Source: Planctomycetaceae bacterium
GTDB lineage: Bacteria; Planctomycetota; Planctomycetia; Planctomycetales; Planctomycetaceae
Direction: 5' to 3'
Length of the DNA stretch: 47,139 nt
Assembly (NCBI GenBank): GCA_021732995.1
Contig: JAKFWA010000020.1
Location: forward strand, 1 to 47,139
Under the pieces are notes generated by a model that did not search any database, was not told where the DNA came from, and worked only from the letters and a program-made list of their open reading frames with translations. A program made the position numbers and the translations under genes. Of the stretch, positions 8,309 to 19,345 are shown in pieces (positions within the stretch are counted from its first letter, which is position 1; every line of letters starts with the position of its first letter).

Positions 8309-10264
8309 CTACGGTCGCACCTGCAGAATATGGGCGGGCACCGTGTGCGGATTCAATTGCACGAAGTTTCTGGCTCCATGCCACGTGTAGGACTGGCCGG
8401 TCAACAGATCGCAGACCTGATAGGTCGAGCCTTCGTGCAGACCAAACTCGTCGAGTGACAGTGTCACGAAGCCGTGCTGAGTCGCATGGGGGTCCAGATT
8501 CACAACAGTCAGCAGCATGTTGCTACGGTCTTCGGTACGCTTGCTGTAAGCCAGCAACTGGTCGTTGTCGGTGTGATGGAACCGCAGTCGCTCATTGGTT
8601 TGTAGCGACACATTCTGGCGGCGAATGTTGTTCAATACCGAAAGCAGCTCGCGCAGGCTGTGGTCCGCATTCAGGTTTCGTTGACGAATCTCGTACTTCT
8701 CGGAATCGAGGTATTCTTCGCTGCCGGGCTTTACAGCAACGTCTTCGCAGAGTTCATAAGCGGGACCGTAGATGCCGTAGTTCGCAGCCAACGTTGCCGC
8801 CAGGATCACTCGCGAAACGAAGATTGGTCGCCCGCCATGCTGCATTTGTTCGGTCAGAATATCAGGCGTATTCGGCCAGAAGTTCGGACGGTAGAAGTCG
8901 TGAGCTTCGGTCTTGGTGAGCGTTTCCAGGTACTCGATGAAGTCCTGCTTCGAGTAGCGCCAGGCGAAGTAGGTGTAGGATTGCGAGAAGCCCAGCTTCC
9001 CCAGGCGGTTCATGATCTTCGGGCGCGTAAAGGCTTCAGCGAGGAAGAGCACATCAGGATGCTTGGCCTTCAATTCACCGATACACCACTCCCAAAACGG
9101 AAACGGCTTGGTATGAGGATTATCAACTCGGAAAATCTTCACGCCGCGATCGATCCAGAATTGAAAGACACTCTTTAGCTCTTCCCAAAGCTCTTTGAAC
9201 TTCGGCGTTTCAAAGTCGAACGGGTAGATATCTTGATACTTCTTCGGAGGATTCTCGGCGTATTGGATCGTGCCGTCGGGCCGCGCCTTGAACCATTCAG
9301 GATGCGCCTTCACGTAGGGATGATCGGGAGCGCATTGAAACGCGATGTCGAGAGCCAACTCCATACCGTGCGTCTGCGCCGCAGCCACCAGCGCAGCGAA
9401 ATCATCCAGTGTGCCCAACTGTGGATGAATCGCCTTGTGCCCACCTTCGGCCGCGCCAATGGCCCACGGACTACCAACGTCTCCGGGCTGAGCAGACGGG
9501 TTGTTGTTCTTACCCTTGCGGAACTTGGTGCCAATGGGATGAATCGGGGGCAGGTAGAGCACATCAAAGCCCATCGCCGCGACATAGGGCAGGTACTCGA
9601 TGACATCCCATAATGTGCCATGCTGACCGGGCACGGCCGAGCAGGAACGCGGGAAGACTTCGTACCACGCGCTGAAGCGAGCCCGCTCGCGATCGACCGT
9701 GATCTGATAAATCTGCTCGGAGAACGAAGCCAGACTGCGATCCGCGAACTGCAGCATCAGCTGGCTCAAGGCCTCGTTGGTACAGACGGTCCGGCCGATG
9801 TCCGTCGTCAGTTCGGCGCGGATGCGACCAGCCCATTGCTTCAGCTCTTTCTGAGCGTCGCCCTTCGCTCGTCCGGCGGCGGCATCAATCAGTCGCGCAC
9901 CGATTTCGAGATCCACGCGGATGTCCTGTCCGGCGTCGATCCGTTTGGCCAGGTCGCGGCGCCACGTCACGTAATGATCGACCCACGCTTCGATCTGGTA
10001 GTCGTAGCCGCCCACCTGCGACACGATGAAGCTGCCGCGCCAGCGGTCATTGTCGAAAAACGCAAAGGGCGTTTCCGTCCACAGAGTCGTACCAACCGGT
10101 CGAGATTTCAGCACGGCGCAGGCGACGTCATGACCGTCGGTGAAGACGTCCGCTTCCACCGTCACACGATCCCCGACCGTGCGTTTGACGGGAAATCTCC
10201 CGCCATCCAGACAGGGGGTGACACGTTCAATGACGACTCGCGAACGACCGTGGATGACATCCAT
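8309..10264 (-). CDS. glgE: Alpha-1,4-glucan:maltose-1-phosphate maltosyltransferase
   Basis: A 651-residue GH13_3 enzyme that elongates alpha-1,4-glucan using maltose-1-phosphate. The N-terminal domain opens with VVIERVTPCLDGGRFPVKR, the usual GlgE beginning. The barrel shows LYLPPIHPIGTKFRKGKNN, then nucleophile Asp381 in FRVDNPHTKPF and acid/base Glu410 in FLAEAFTRP. The 29-residue spacing equals that between Asp394 and Glu423 of Streptomyces coelicolor GlgE. Length is close to the family norm (about 660-700). The usual partners (treS, maltokinase, glgB) are absent from this window, so the rest of the pathway must be elsewhere. The gene is convergent with the spermidine-synthase-like gene, whose stop is 12 bp away. 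Confidence 0.92.
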   Translation of the reverse strand: MDVIHGRSRVVIERVTPCLDGGRFPVKRTVGDRVTVEADVFTDGHDVACAVLKSRPVGTTLWTETPFAFFDNDRWRGSFIVSQVGGYDYQIEAWVDHYVTWRRDLAKRIDAGQDIRVDLEIGARLIDAAAGRAKGDAQKELKQWAGRIRAELTTDIGRTVCTNEALSQLMLQFADRSLASFSEQIYQITVDRERARFSAWYEVFPRSCSAVPGQHGTLWDVIEYLPYVAAMGFDVLYLPPIHPIGTKFRKGKNNNPSAQPGDVGSPWAIGAAEGGHKAIHPQLGTLDDFAALVAAAQTHGMELALDIAFQCAPDHPYVKAHPEWFKARPDGTIQYAENPPKKYQDIYPFDFETPKFKELWEELKSVFQFWIDRGVKIFRVDNPHTKPFPFWEWCIGELKAKHPDVLFLAEAFTRPKIMNRLGKLGFSQSYTYFAWRYSKQDFIEYLETLTKTEAHDFYRPNFWPNTPDILTEQMQHGGRPIFVSRVILAATLAANYGIYGPAYELCEDVAVKPGSEEYLDSEKYEIRQRNLNADHSLRELLSVLNNIRRQNVSLQTNERLRFHHTDNDQLLAYSKRTEDRSNMLLTVVNLDPHATQHGFVTLSLDEFGLHEGSTYQVCDLLTGQSYTWHGARNFVQLNPHTVPAHILQVRP

Positions 10265-10641
10265 GACGAAAGCTCCCCGACTCCAAATGATCCAGTTCTG
10301 ACCGGCAATTGCCTGACGGAAGTCTCGGCGGCGTGCGACCCTTTCCGAGTCGACTCGGGCACCTGCGAGCGACTTGCATGCCTATCGTCTGCGAAAGATA
10401 GCGACCGCAGAGAGCGGTTTGGCAATGTGGCGGACTCTAATGATTGGCGGATCTGGGGAAAGTCGCGACCGCGACCGTTTTTGAGTCCCTAGCGAATATG
10501 GGCTTTGGGCCTTATCCTACAGTCAAATTCAGGGGTTTTCGGAGTCCATGAGGGGTCTCGGAAAGCTGCCTCAGGAATCGCCTCAGTAAGACCCGGAGGA
10601 TCACGGCGTCTGACTAAACGAGTCGAAACGGCTTTCGCAGC
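10265..10641. other. Divergent intergenic region between glgE and tyrS
   Basis: A 377-bp gap that should hold the promoters of glgE (minus) and tyrS (plus). I see no clear promoter pair. I also see no T-box-like specifier or antiterminator ahead of tyrS, and no repeat of the CGGACAATCC family. A purine-rich CCCGGAGGATC lies at about 10590-10600, some 40 bases before the tyrS ATG, too far for a normal ribosome-binding site. Confidence 0.35.
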
Positions 10642-11859
10642 ATGCAGTTCCCGCCCGTTGCAGACCAGCTTGCCATCATCCGTCGAGGGGTCGAAAAGAT
10701 CGTCCCCGAGGAAGAACTTGCTCAAAAGCTGGAGCATTCTCGCGCAACCGGCAAGCCGCTTCGCATTAAGTACGGCATTGATCCCACAGGCATCGACGTG
10801 CATCTGGGCCACACCGTGCCGATGCAGAAAATGCGGCAGTTTCAGGAACTGGGGCATCAGGCCGTCATCATCATCGGCAACTATACAGCCTTGGTCGGCG
10901 ATCCCAGCGGACGCGACGAAGCTCGCAAGAAACGGCTGACGGCAGAGCAAGTCGAGCTGAACGCTCAAGACTATCTCGCCCAGGTCGGCAAAGTGGTTGA
11001 CCTGTCTAAGGCCGAAGTCCATCGTAACGGCGACTGGTTCGGCAAGATGTCCTTCGCCGAGATCCTGCAGCTCTGCGGTAAAGTCACCATCGCACAGCTT
11101 CTCACTCGTGACGACTTCGCCAAGCGCTACCGCGAAGAGAAGCCGATCTTCATGCACGAATGCATGTACCCGATCATGCAGGCATGGGACTCGGTGGAAA
11201 TTAAGTCGGACATTGAACTCGGCGGCACCGAGCAGCTTTACAGCTTCATGCTGGCTCGCGACCTGCAGAAAGAGCAGGGGCTCGCGACGCAGATCGGCGT
11301 GATGTCGCCCATCCTCGTTGGACTCGACGGCGAACGCCGCATGGGCAAGAGCCTCGGCAATTACATCGGCATCAGCGAACCCGCCTACGAGATGATGAAG
11401 AAGTTCATGCAGATTCCGGATGGGGTCATGCGCATGTACTTCGAACTGCTCACGAAGATCCCGCTGGATGAAGTGGATCGCGTGCTGGCAGGGCATCCCA
11501 AAGAAGCCAAAGTGCTGCTCGCGAGGACCATCATGTCCGCCTACCACAGCGCTGACGCTGCCAACGAGGCGGCAGATCGCTGGCAGCGTGAGATCGGTGG
11601 CGGCGGACTGCCCGATGACATTCCGGTCGTCAAAGTGCCCGTCAGCGACGTTGCCGATGATGGGTGCGTGCCTGCGGCCAAACTGCTGGTACTGACGGGG
11701 CTGGCTCCGTCGATTAGCGAAGCACGACGTAGCGTGGCTCAGGGCGGGGCATATCTCGGCGACGACAAGGTTCGAATTGAAAGTCACGACCAGCGCATCA
11801 AGGTGGAACCGGGTTTGATGCTGTGGTTCGGCAAGAAAAAATATTGTCGGCTGGAGTAA
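10642..11859 (+). CDS. tyrS: Tyrosyl-tRNA synthetase
   Basis: A 405-residue class I synthetase that charges tRNA-Tyr; such a tRNA is encoded at 37418-37499. The HIGH-type motif is HLGH at residues 54-57, preceded by YGIDPTG. The KMSKS-type loop is MGKS at 234-237 (RRMGKSLGN). An S4-like RNA-binding domain closes the protein (about 340-405, KLLVLTGLAPSISEARRS). The HLGH/MGKS combination and the length of about 400 residues place it in the TyrZ-like branch of bacterial TyrRS rather than the E. coli TyrS branch. The gene is monocistronic by spacing: the next gene starts 107 bp downstream. Confidence 0.93.
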   Translation: MQFPPVADQLAIIRRGVEKIVPEEELAQKLEHSRATGKPLRIKYGIDPTGIDVHLGHTVPMQKMRQFQELGHQAVIIIGNYTALVGDPSGRDEARKKRLTAEQVELNAQDYLAQVGKVVDLSKAEVHRNGDWFGKMSFAEILQLCGKVTIAQLLTRDDFAKRYREEKPIFMHECMYPIMQAWDSVEIKSDIELGGTEQLYSFMLARDLQKEQGLATQIGVMSPILVGLDGERRMGKSLGNYIGISEPAYEMMKKFMQIPDGVMRMYFELLTKIPLDEVDRVLAGHPKEAKVLLARTIMSAYHSADAANEAADRWQREIGGGGLPDDIPVVKVPVSDVADDGCVPAAKLLVLTGLAPSISEARRSVAQGGAYLGDDKVRIESHDQRIKVEPGLMLWFGKKKYCRLE

Positions 11860-11966
11860 CGACTGAAGTTCCCAGCGGCCCGCGTACTTCGCCGCTGAGA
11901 ACCACGCAGAGTTTGATAGTGCATGACAGGCAGATTGGCGTGAATCCTCTCACTTAGGAGTGAACT

Positions 11967-13133
11967 ATGAAGATCGGGTTTGGCATCATCGGATGTGGGA
12001 TGATCTCCCGATTCCACGCGAAGGCGATTTCAGAAATTCGCGGCGCGGAATTGATCGGATGCTTTGATAACGCCAAGGGGTCTGCCGAGAAGTACGCCGC
12101 TGAATTCAACTGCAAGGCCTACACCGATCTCGACGAGATGCTGAAGAACCCGGAGATCAAGATCGTCACGATCTGCACTCCGAGCGGCGCTCATATGGAC
12201 CCCGCCGTCGCGGCCGCCAAGGCCGGCAAGCACGTCGTGGTCGAGAAGCCGCTGGAAGTCACGCTGAAGCGCTGCGACGCAATCATCAAGCAGTGCAAGG
12301 CGTCCAATGTCAAACTCTGCACGATCTTCCCGTCGCGTTTCAGCCCGGCGAACATCGCTCTGAAAGAGGCCATTCAGGAAAAACGCTTCGGCAAGATCAC
12401 GCTGGGTGACACCAACGTGAAGTGGTTCCGCGACCAGAAGTACTACGATCAGGGCGGCTGGCGCGGCACGTTCGCTCTGGACGGCGGCGGATCGTACATG
12501 AACCAGGGCATCCACAACGTCGACCTGCTCTACTGGCTGATGGGTGAAGTCGACGAAGTGTCGGCCTACACCGCGACGCTGGGCCACGAACGCATCGAAG
12601 TGGAAGACGTCGGTGTCGCGGCCGTGAAGTTCAAGAGCGGTGCTCTGGGCGTCATTCAAACCACGACGACCGCGTTTCCCGGACTGCTGAAGCAGGTCTC
12701 GATTCACGGCACCAAGGGTTCGGCCACCGTCGAGCAGGATGAAGTGATCAAGTGGGAATTCGCCACGAGTTCCCCCAAGGATCGCGCCGTGCGTGACAAG
12801 CTGATGCGCAAAGACGACGACGATCTGATGATGCCGATGTCCGGCGGAGCGACTGATCCAAAGGCGATCTCGCACATCGGTCATCGCGAGCAGTTGAAAG
12901 ACTTCATCAAGTCCATCGAAACCGGCCGCAAGCCGCTGGTCGATGGCGAAGAAGGCCGCCGCAGCGTCGAGATCATCCTGGCGATCTACAAGTCCTCATG
13001 GACCAACAAGCCGGTGAAGCTGCCGCTGGCCGCCGATCCGACCTACCCGCCCTCTGCTGGCACCAAGAACGCTGCTGCTGCACCCGCCGCCGCTGCCAAG
13101 CCAGAAAAGAAGGCTGCGACTAAGAAGAAGTAA
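11967..13133 (+). CDS. Gfo/Idh/MocA-family oxidoreductase
   Basis: A 388-residue NAD(P)-dependent oxidoreductase. The Rossmann start is GFGIIGCGMISRFHAKAI, the EKP motif is VVVEKPLEVTLKRCD (about residues 91-105), and the catalytic segment is GGGSYMNQGIHNVDLLYWL (about 173-191). The C-terminus is an Ala/Pro/Lys-rich tail (AAAAPAAAAKPEKKAATKKK) unlike the folded domain and probably disordered. Planctomycetes carry many such enzymes, mostly acting on sugars or cyclitols; the substrate cannot be told here. An AGGAG-like sequence precedes the ATG. A strong terminator follows at 13173-13210. Confidence 0.85.
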   Translation: MKIGFGIIGCGMISRFHAKAISEIRGAELIGCFDNAKGSAEKYAAEFNCKAYTDLDEMLKNPEIKIVTICTPSGAHMDPAVAAAKAGKHVVVEKPLEVTLKRCDAIIKQCKASNVKLCTIFPSRFSPANIALKEAIQEKRFGKITLGDTNVKWFRDQKYYDQGGWRGTFALDGGGSYMNQGIHNVDLLYWLMGEVDEVSAYTATLGHERIEVEDVGVAAVKFKSGALGVIQTTTTAFPGLLKQVSIHGTKGSATVEQDEVIKWEFATSSPKDRAVRDKLMRKDDDDLMMPMSGGATDPKAISHIGHREQLKDFIKSIETGRKPLVDGEEGRRSVEIILAIYKSSWTNKPVKLPLAADPTYPPSAGTKNAAAAPAAAAKPEKKAATKKK

Positions 13134-13172
13134 CAATCCGGGCTGAGCATTCAGCTCGCGAACCGCGCAAGG

Positions 13173-13210
13173 AAAAGGCGTCGAAATCAATCCGATCTCG
13201 ACGCCTTTTT
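13173..13210 (+). terminator. Bidirectional rho-independent terminator
   Basis: A stem AAAAGGCGTCGA pairs with TCGACGCCTTTTT across a loop of about a dozen bases. The right arm runs into five Ts and the left arm is preceded by As, so the hairpin can stop transcription from both sides. It lies between the convergent Gfo/Idh/MocA gene (ending 13133) and the minus-strand membrane-protein gene (ending 13243). Confidence 0.85.
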
Positions 13211-13242
13211 GCATGGGTCATTCCTCGCCGCACAGCTCAGCG

Positions 13243-13632
13243 TCAGTACGCCTGGCTCATCTGAAAGAACGACGCCAGTACCGCAAAGAGGAACAGGCTT
13301 AGCAAGAGCGCCGCGACGATTTGCGTGGAGAGTTCGAAGTCAGCTCTCGTCCGCGGTCGGATGTACCAGAACGCCACGACCACCGCGACGATCATATGCG
13401 GTATGTACTTCTGCCACGGCTCCCCGCCGATGGAGGTGAACTCGCCAGCGGGTCCATGACTACGTAGCCTGGGCGTGTGGTAGCCGATGAGTCCCCCCTG
13501 TAAGTACCACCAGAATAACAGCAAGATGGCCAGGTACATCCACGCCCTGAGCCGCGTTTCCGTGGCTGTTGCCAAGTAGAAGAGGTAATCGATATCAGTG
13601 AGGTTTCTGATGATCTTGCGTAGTCTGGACAT
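13243..13632 (-). CDS. Small hypothetical membrane protein
   Basis: About 129 residues from ATG 13632; an in-frame start at 13647 adds five. Hydrophobic segments lie at about 32-50 (WMYLAILLLFWWYLQGG), 82-92 (MIVAVVVAFWYI) and 103-120 (IVAALLLSLFLFAVLASF), so three membrane helices are likely. The N-terminus is basic and probably cytoplasmic. I do not recognise a family. It runs in the same direction as the upstream transporter gene but is separated by 134 bp that include a palindromic repeat, so it may be transcribed separately. Confidence 0.6.
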   Translation of the reverse strand: MSRLRKIIRNLTDIDYLFYLATATETRLRAWMYLAILLLFWWYLQGGLIGYHTPRLRSHGPAGEFTSIGGEPWQKYIPHMIVAVVVAFWYIRPRTRADFELSTQIVAALLLSLFLFAVLASFFQMSQAY

Positions 13633-13700
13633 GTCGAATGCCACCATGTCTCAGAGCGATGAAGTGCCGAGTGGACGATCCGAATTGATTGCTAAGCAGG

Positions 13701-13742
13701 CCGGACACAATCCTGTCCGGCTTGTCGGACAGGATTGTCCGA
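13701..13742. repeat. Palindromic intergenic repeat, copy 2 (two arms)
   Basis: Arms at 13701-13720 (CCGGACACAATCCTGTCCGG, with a two-base insertion relative to other copies) and 13725-13742 (TCGGACAGGATTGTCCGA). It belongs to the same family as the copies near 63, 19769 and 42086. It lies between the minus-strand membrane-protein gene and the 3' end of the transporter gene, directly behind the latter's stop codon. Confidence 0.75.
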
Positions 13743-13765
13743 CCTACGAACTTGTTGACTCTGCT

Positions 13766-15238
13766 CTATTTCGTCTCAGACAAAAGTTTCAGGACAGTGC
13801 TGTACAACGCATAGCACGCGACCAGCGAAATCGACACGGCGGCGATCCACAGCATGATATCCAAAAACAGATTTGGCTTAATGCGTGAATCCAGCCTGAA
13901 GTAACGGAAGTAGAGCGCTACACCGCTGATAATGGGTAGCATGAAAGTCTGAGCCATGCCCCCGATGGTCGCCATTGTGAGCGGATCGCCAAATGCCAAA
14001 AACAGTCCCAGGGCGAGGATCGGGTAGAAAACCGAAAACCTGTGAATGCAGGCCGCTCGCTGAGTGGGCGTATCAAACTTGAGTGCCCCTGAGAGACTCA
14101 GGAAATCCGTCGTCAAACGCGCGTTACCCGCCGAGGCAATATAGTGCGTCTTGAACAGCACCGCCCCTGCCCCAATCAGAAAGAAGATGCGCGTCCATTC
14201 GCCGAACGTGTCCACAAACATACGCGACAGCACGGCGATCATTTCGGTGCCTTTCGGCGCCAGTCCTTGCGGCTTCAGCACCGTCGCGCCCATGAAGTAG
14301 AAGGCCAGCGTCGAGACGGTAAAGACCACCATGCTGATCCAGGCATCGAAATGCATGACGCGCATCCAGCCGCGAGCGCGCCGTGCCCAAGCATCGGAAC
14401 TGTCTCGCGGGCCAGTGAACCGCGCATAGCCTTTTTCGAGACACCAATACGGGTAGTAGAAGAGTTCAGTTGCCCCCACGCCGGTGATACCAAACACGGC
14501 GAACGCAACCGCAATTCCTTCGCCGGGTACGTTAAACTTCAGACCTGCCACCACATCGCTCCACGGAATGGGGAAGCTGGTCATGGGTAATGCACACGCG
14601 GCCGTCATTGTGATCAGCGTCACGCCGACAACCAGGCATGTGGTGATGAACTCGATGCGGCGATAACTGCCACTCCACAGCAACGTGATGGCGACCGCGC
14701 AGACGAGGAACGTCCAAGGAAGCTCAGGCCGATTCGTGATGGCACCAGCAAGGAAAGGCAGAGCTTCCTTGATGGCCGGTGACACGGATGGGAATGCCAG
14801 GTTCAGACACTGTCCCACCGTTCCGACCATCGCCCCGTGCTGAAAGAACGTGGCCAACGTCATCAGAAACCAGCACCAGAGGATCCAATGGGCTCGAATC
14901 TTCAACCCTGGCAGTTCGTTAATCGCGCCCAGTGTTGGCCGAGCGGAGGAAATCGAATAGCGGCCTAGTTCGACCTGCACGAAGACCTTGATGACACAGC
15001 TCAAAATCAAGAGCCACAGCAGGGTAAAGCCGTGCTTGGCCCCCATGGCTGTGGTCATCAGTAGTTCGCCCGAGCCGACGATCGTGCCCGCCAAAATGAT
15101 GCCCGGCCCGATCTTCCGCAGAGTATCCCCGAGCGACACCGGCGGATCCTGAATCTCATCCGCAGGCATCGCGTAAGGGTCATACGCGGTGAATTCGGCA
15201 GGCGCGCATTCGGGTTCGAACTCGGCGGGATTGCTCAT
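13766..15238 (-). CDS. Nramp-fold transporter lacking the canonical metal motifs
   Basis: About 490 residues and 11-12 membrane helices, with Nramp-like organisation in the first helix (KIGPGIILAGTIVGSGELL, residues 42-60). In classical Nramp metal/proton symporters the unwound part of helix 1 carries DPGN; here the aligned residues are GSGE (55-58). In helix 6 the usual ATIMPHN reads ATELFYY (within GVGATELFYYPY). Both metal-coordinating motifs are therefore gone, so a manganese/iron role should not be assumed. Start chosen at ATG 15238 (MSNPAEFEPE); an upstream in-frame start at 15478 would add 80 residues of poor composition overlapping the divergent cyclase gene. The substrate is unknown. 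Confidence 0.8.
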   Translation of the reverse strand: MSNPAEFEPECAPAEFTAYDPYAMPADEIQDPPVSLGDTLRKIGPGIILAGTIVGSGELLMTTAMGAKHGFTLLWLLILSCVIKVFVQVELGRYSISSARPTLGAINELPGLKIRAHWILWCWFLMTLATFFQHGAMVGTVGQCLNLAFPSVSPAIKEALPFLAGAITNRPELPWTFLVCAVAITLLWSGSYRRIEFITTCLVVGVTLITMTAACALPMTSFPIPWSDVVAGLKFNVPGEGIAVAFAVFGITGVGATELFYYPYWCLEKGYARFTGPRDSSDAWARRARGWMRVMHFDAWISMVVFTVSTLAFYFMGATVLKPQGLAPKGTEMIAVLSRMFVDTFGEWTRIFFLIGAGAVLFKTHYIASAGNARLTTDFLSLSGALKFDTPTQRAACIHRFSVFYPILALGLFLAFGDPLTMATIGGMAQTFMLPIISGVALYFRYFRLDSRIKPNLFLDIMLWIAAVSISLVACYALYSTVLKLLSETK

Positions 15239-15382
15239 CGGCGTGGTCCTTTCGGGGGGAAGCCGCCAGTGTAGGACCGAACGGCGTCGCAAACACGCGA
15301 GTCGACTCGCTCGTTTTTGCGTGACCAAGTCAGTCTGATTCCTGTCCCCGCTTGAACCCGTCCTCAGCAAACCCGCCCGCCG

Positions 15383-17218
15383 ATGGAAACTGACCCGCTC
15401 CAACTTCGCGCCGCCTACGACCGGGCCAAGCAACTGCTGCTGGACCAGTGCGTCTCCGTCGATGGCCAACCGGCTCACTGGTATGGCGAGCTGTCAACGT
15501 CTGCACTGTCGACAGCGACTGCAGTGATGGCGCTGCTGCAGGTGAGCAAAGCCGGTCGAACGGCAGCCGACTACAAGCTGGATGCGAACCTCAACGAGCT
15601 GATGCAGCGCGGCATCCAATGGCTCGTTGAGCACCAGAACTCGGACGGTGGCTGGGGCGATACACTGAAGAGCATCAGCAACATTTCGACGACGATGCTG
15701 TGCCATGCCGTCCTGCATGCGACCGAACAGTCTGGTCTGGATTATCAGAACCCGAGCGGCAAACAAGCGGCGATTGAACGGGCTCGCGAATACATCGACC
15801 GTGCGGGTGGCGTTGCCGCCGTTCGCAAACGCTACGGCAAAGACAAGACCTTTTCGGTACCGATCCTCACGCACTGCGCGCTCGCGGGGCTTGTGAGCTG
15901 GAAGGAAGTCTCATCGCTGCCCTTTGAACTGGCGTGCCTGCCCGCCAAGTTCTACGCGGCGGTGAAGTTGCCTGTTGTCAGTTATGCGTTGCCCGCACTG
16001 ATTGCGATCGGGCAGGTGAAACATCACTTCGCACCGAGTTGGAGTCTTCCGCTGCGTTGGATTCGGCAGGCAGCCATCCGCAAAAGTCTTGAGGTACTCG
16101 AACTCATTCAGCCACCCCATGGGGGCTTTCTGGAAGCGGCTCCGCTGACCAGCTTCGTCACCATGAGCCTCGCGGCGAAGGGGCTGGTCGATCATCCGGT
16201 CGTGCATCGAGCCGTCCATTTCCTCTGCAACTCCGTGCGCCCGGACGGCAGTTGGCCGATCGACACCAACCTTGCGACCTGGGTCACGACGCTGTCGATT
16301 AACGCACTCGGCCCTGACCTGCCGGATGAACTGCGACCGGACTTGCTGCGCTGGTTGCTCGGACAGCAATACCGCGAAGTGCATCCCTACACCAACGCTC
16401 CGCCCGGAGGGTGGGCTTGGACTGACCTTCCTGGAGGTGTTCCCGATGCGGATGACACGCCTGGGGCGATGCTGGCAATTCGATCCTTGGGGTGGAGCGA
16501 GGCGAGAGAGCAAGTTCAGCCCCCAATCGAAAACGGTGTCCGCTGGCTGGTCAATTTGCAAAACCGCGACGGTGGCTTTCCGACCTTCTGCCGAGGGTGG
16601 GGTACGCTACCGTTTGATCGCAGTTCGCCCGACATCACTGCCCACTGCCTGCGCGCAATACATGCCGCTCACAGACCCGTTTCGTTATCCAAAAGTGATG
16701 TAGACGAGTACTGGACAGTGATCGCCGGAGGAGTTGGTTTTCTACGCAAGACACAGCGCACAAATGGGTCGTGGCTGCCACTTTGGTTCGGCAACCAACA
16801 CGCCCCGAATGACGAAAATCCCGTTTACGGAACGTCTAGGGTACTCATGGCTTATCGTGATTGCTTTGGACGGGACGAAGATGGTATGTGGGCAGAAGCC
16901 CAGCGAGGTGCGGCGTTTCTGGCGAGCATTCAGAATGCGGACGGCGGTTGGGGCGGAGCAGCAGGGATCGCCTCCTCGGTCGAAGAAACAGCCTTGGCGT
17001 CAGAAGTGCTGTTGTCGTTTAAACCTTATCGATTGCAGGCGTTTGGGGGGATTCGCTGGTTAATGGCGCGGGTTGCCGACGGATCTGTTTCTGACCCCTC
17101 ACCCATTGGTTTCTATTTCGCGAAGTTATGGTATTTTGAGCGGCTTTATCCGCTCATCTTCACGGTCTCGGCCTTGCGCCGTGCTGTGAATTTAAGTCTT
17201 TATGAGACAGACCTTTGA
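15383..17218 (+). CDS. Squalene-hopene-cyclase-like (class II terpene cyclase) protein
   Basis: A 611-residue double alpha-barrel protein of the triterpene cyclase family. Repeated QW-type motifs appear as QNSDGGWGDT (about 94-103), RPDGSWPID, NRDGGFPTF, QRTNGSWLP and QNADGGWGG. The protonating DxDD motif of class II cyclases is D355-A-D357-D358-T in VPDADDTPGA. The end, PIGFYFAKLWYFERLYPLIF, closely matches the usual squalene-hopene-cyclase ending. It should protonate and cyclise a linear polyprene at the membrane. The next gene encodes a polyprenyl synthase fusion only about 140 bp away and no squalene synthase is present, so the substrate may not be squalene (inference). Sterol-type oxidosqualene cyclisation is unlikely because the acid motif is DxDD rather than the sterol-type DCTAE. 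Confidence 0.85.
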   Translation: METDPLQLRAAYDRAKQLLLDQCVSVDGQPAHWYGELSTSALSTATAVMALLQVSKAGRTAADYKLDANLNELMQRGIQWLVEHQNSDGGWGDTLKSISNISTTMLCHAVLHATEQSGLDYQNPSGKQAAIERAREYIDRAGGVAAVRKRYGKDKTFSVPILTHCALAGLVSWKEVSSLPFELACLPAKFYAAVKLPVVSYALPALIAIGQVKHHFAPSWSLPLRWIRQAAIRKSLEVLELIQPPHGGFLEAAPLTSFVTMSLAAKGLVDHPVVHRAVHFLCNSVRPDGSWPIDTNLATWVTTLSINALGPDLPDELRPDLLRWLLGQQYREVHPYTNAPPGGWAWTDLPGGVPDADDTPGAMLAIRSLGWSEAREQVQPPIENGVRWLVNLQNRDGGFPTFCRGWGTLPFDRSSPDITAHCLRAIHAAHRPVSLSKSDVDEYWTVIAGGVGFLRKTQRTNGSWLPLWFGNQHAPNDENPVYGTSRVLMAYRDCFGRDEDGMWAEAQRGAAFLASIQNADGGWGGAAGIASSVEETALASEVLLSFKPYRLQAFGGIRWLMARVADGSVSDPSPIGFYFAKLWYFERLYPLIFTVSALRRAVNLSLYETDL

Positions 17219-17359
17219 TTCGTGTCGAATCGGACTCGATACTCGTCAAACTCTGTCGCTTGCAGTCTGGTTCGGCATGCTGGGGTCGGATGGCCACTGA
17301 GGGCTTTTAGACCTGCGTTCATCCCTCAATCATCGATCCTCAACAACTTGGAGTTCGCC

Positions 17360-19216
<1,857 letters not shown>

Positions 19217-19345
19217 CGGCCCGAGGCTCACTGAAAACCTACGTGCCAGTCAGACCACCGTCGGGGCTGGCAATTCAAATTGTTTGTCGCTCGTGTTGAT
19301 GAACATGAACTGCGACTCAAGTGTCATCATGAAGGAAACCACGCT

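Noticed and set aside
10265-10641. A T-box riboswitch before tyrS
   Set aside because: No T-box consensus, specifier loop or terminator/antiterminator pair could be seen, and T-boxes are mainly a Gram-positive feature.
10489-11787. A 432-codon open frame on the minus strand
   Set aside because: Antisense to tyrS, which has HLGH, MGKS and S4 motifs; the antisense protein has none.
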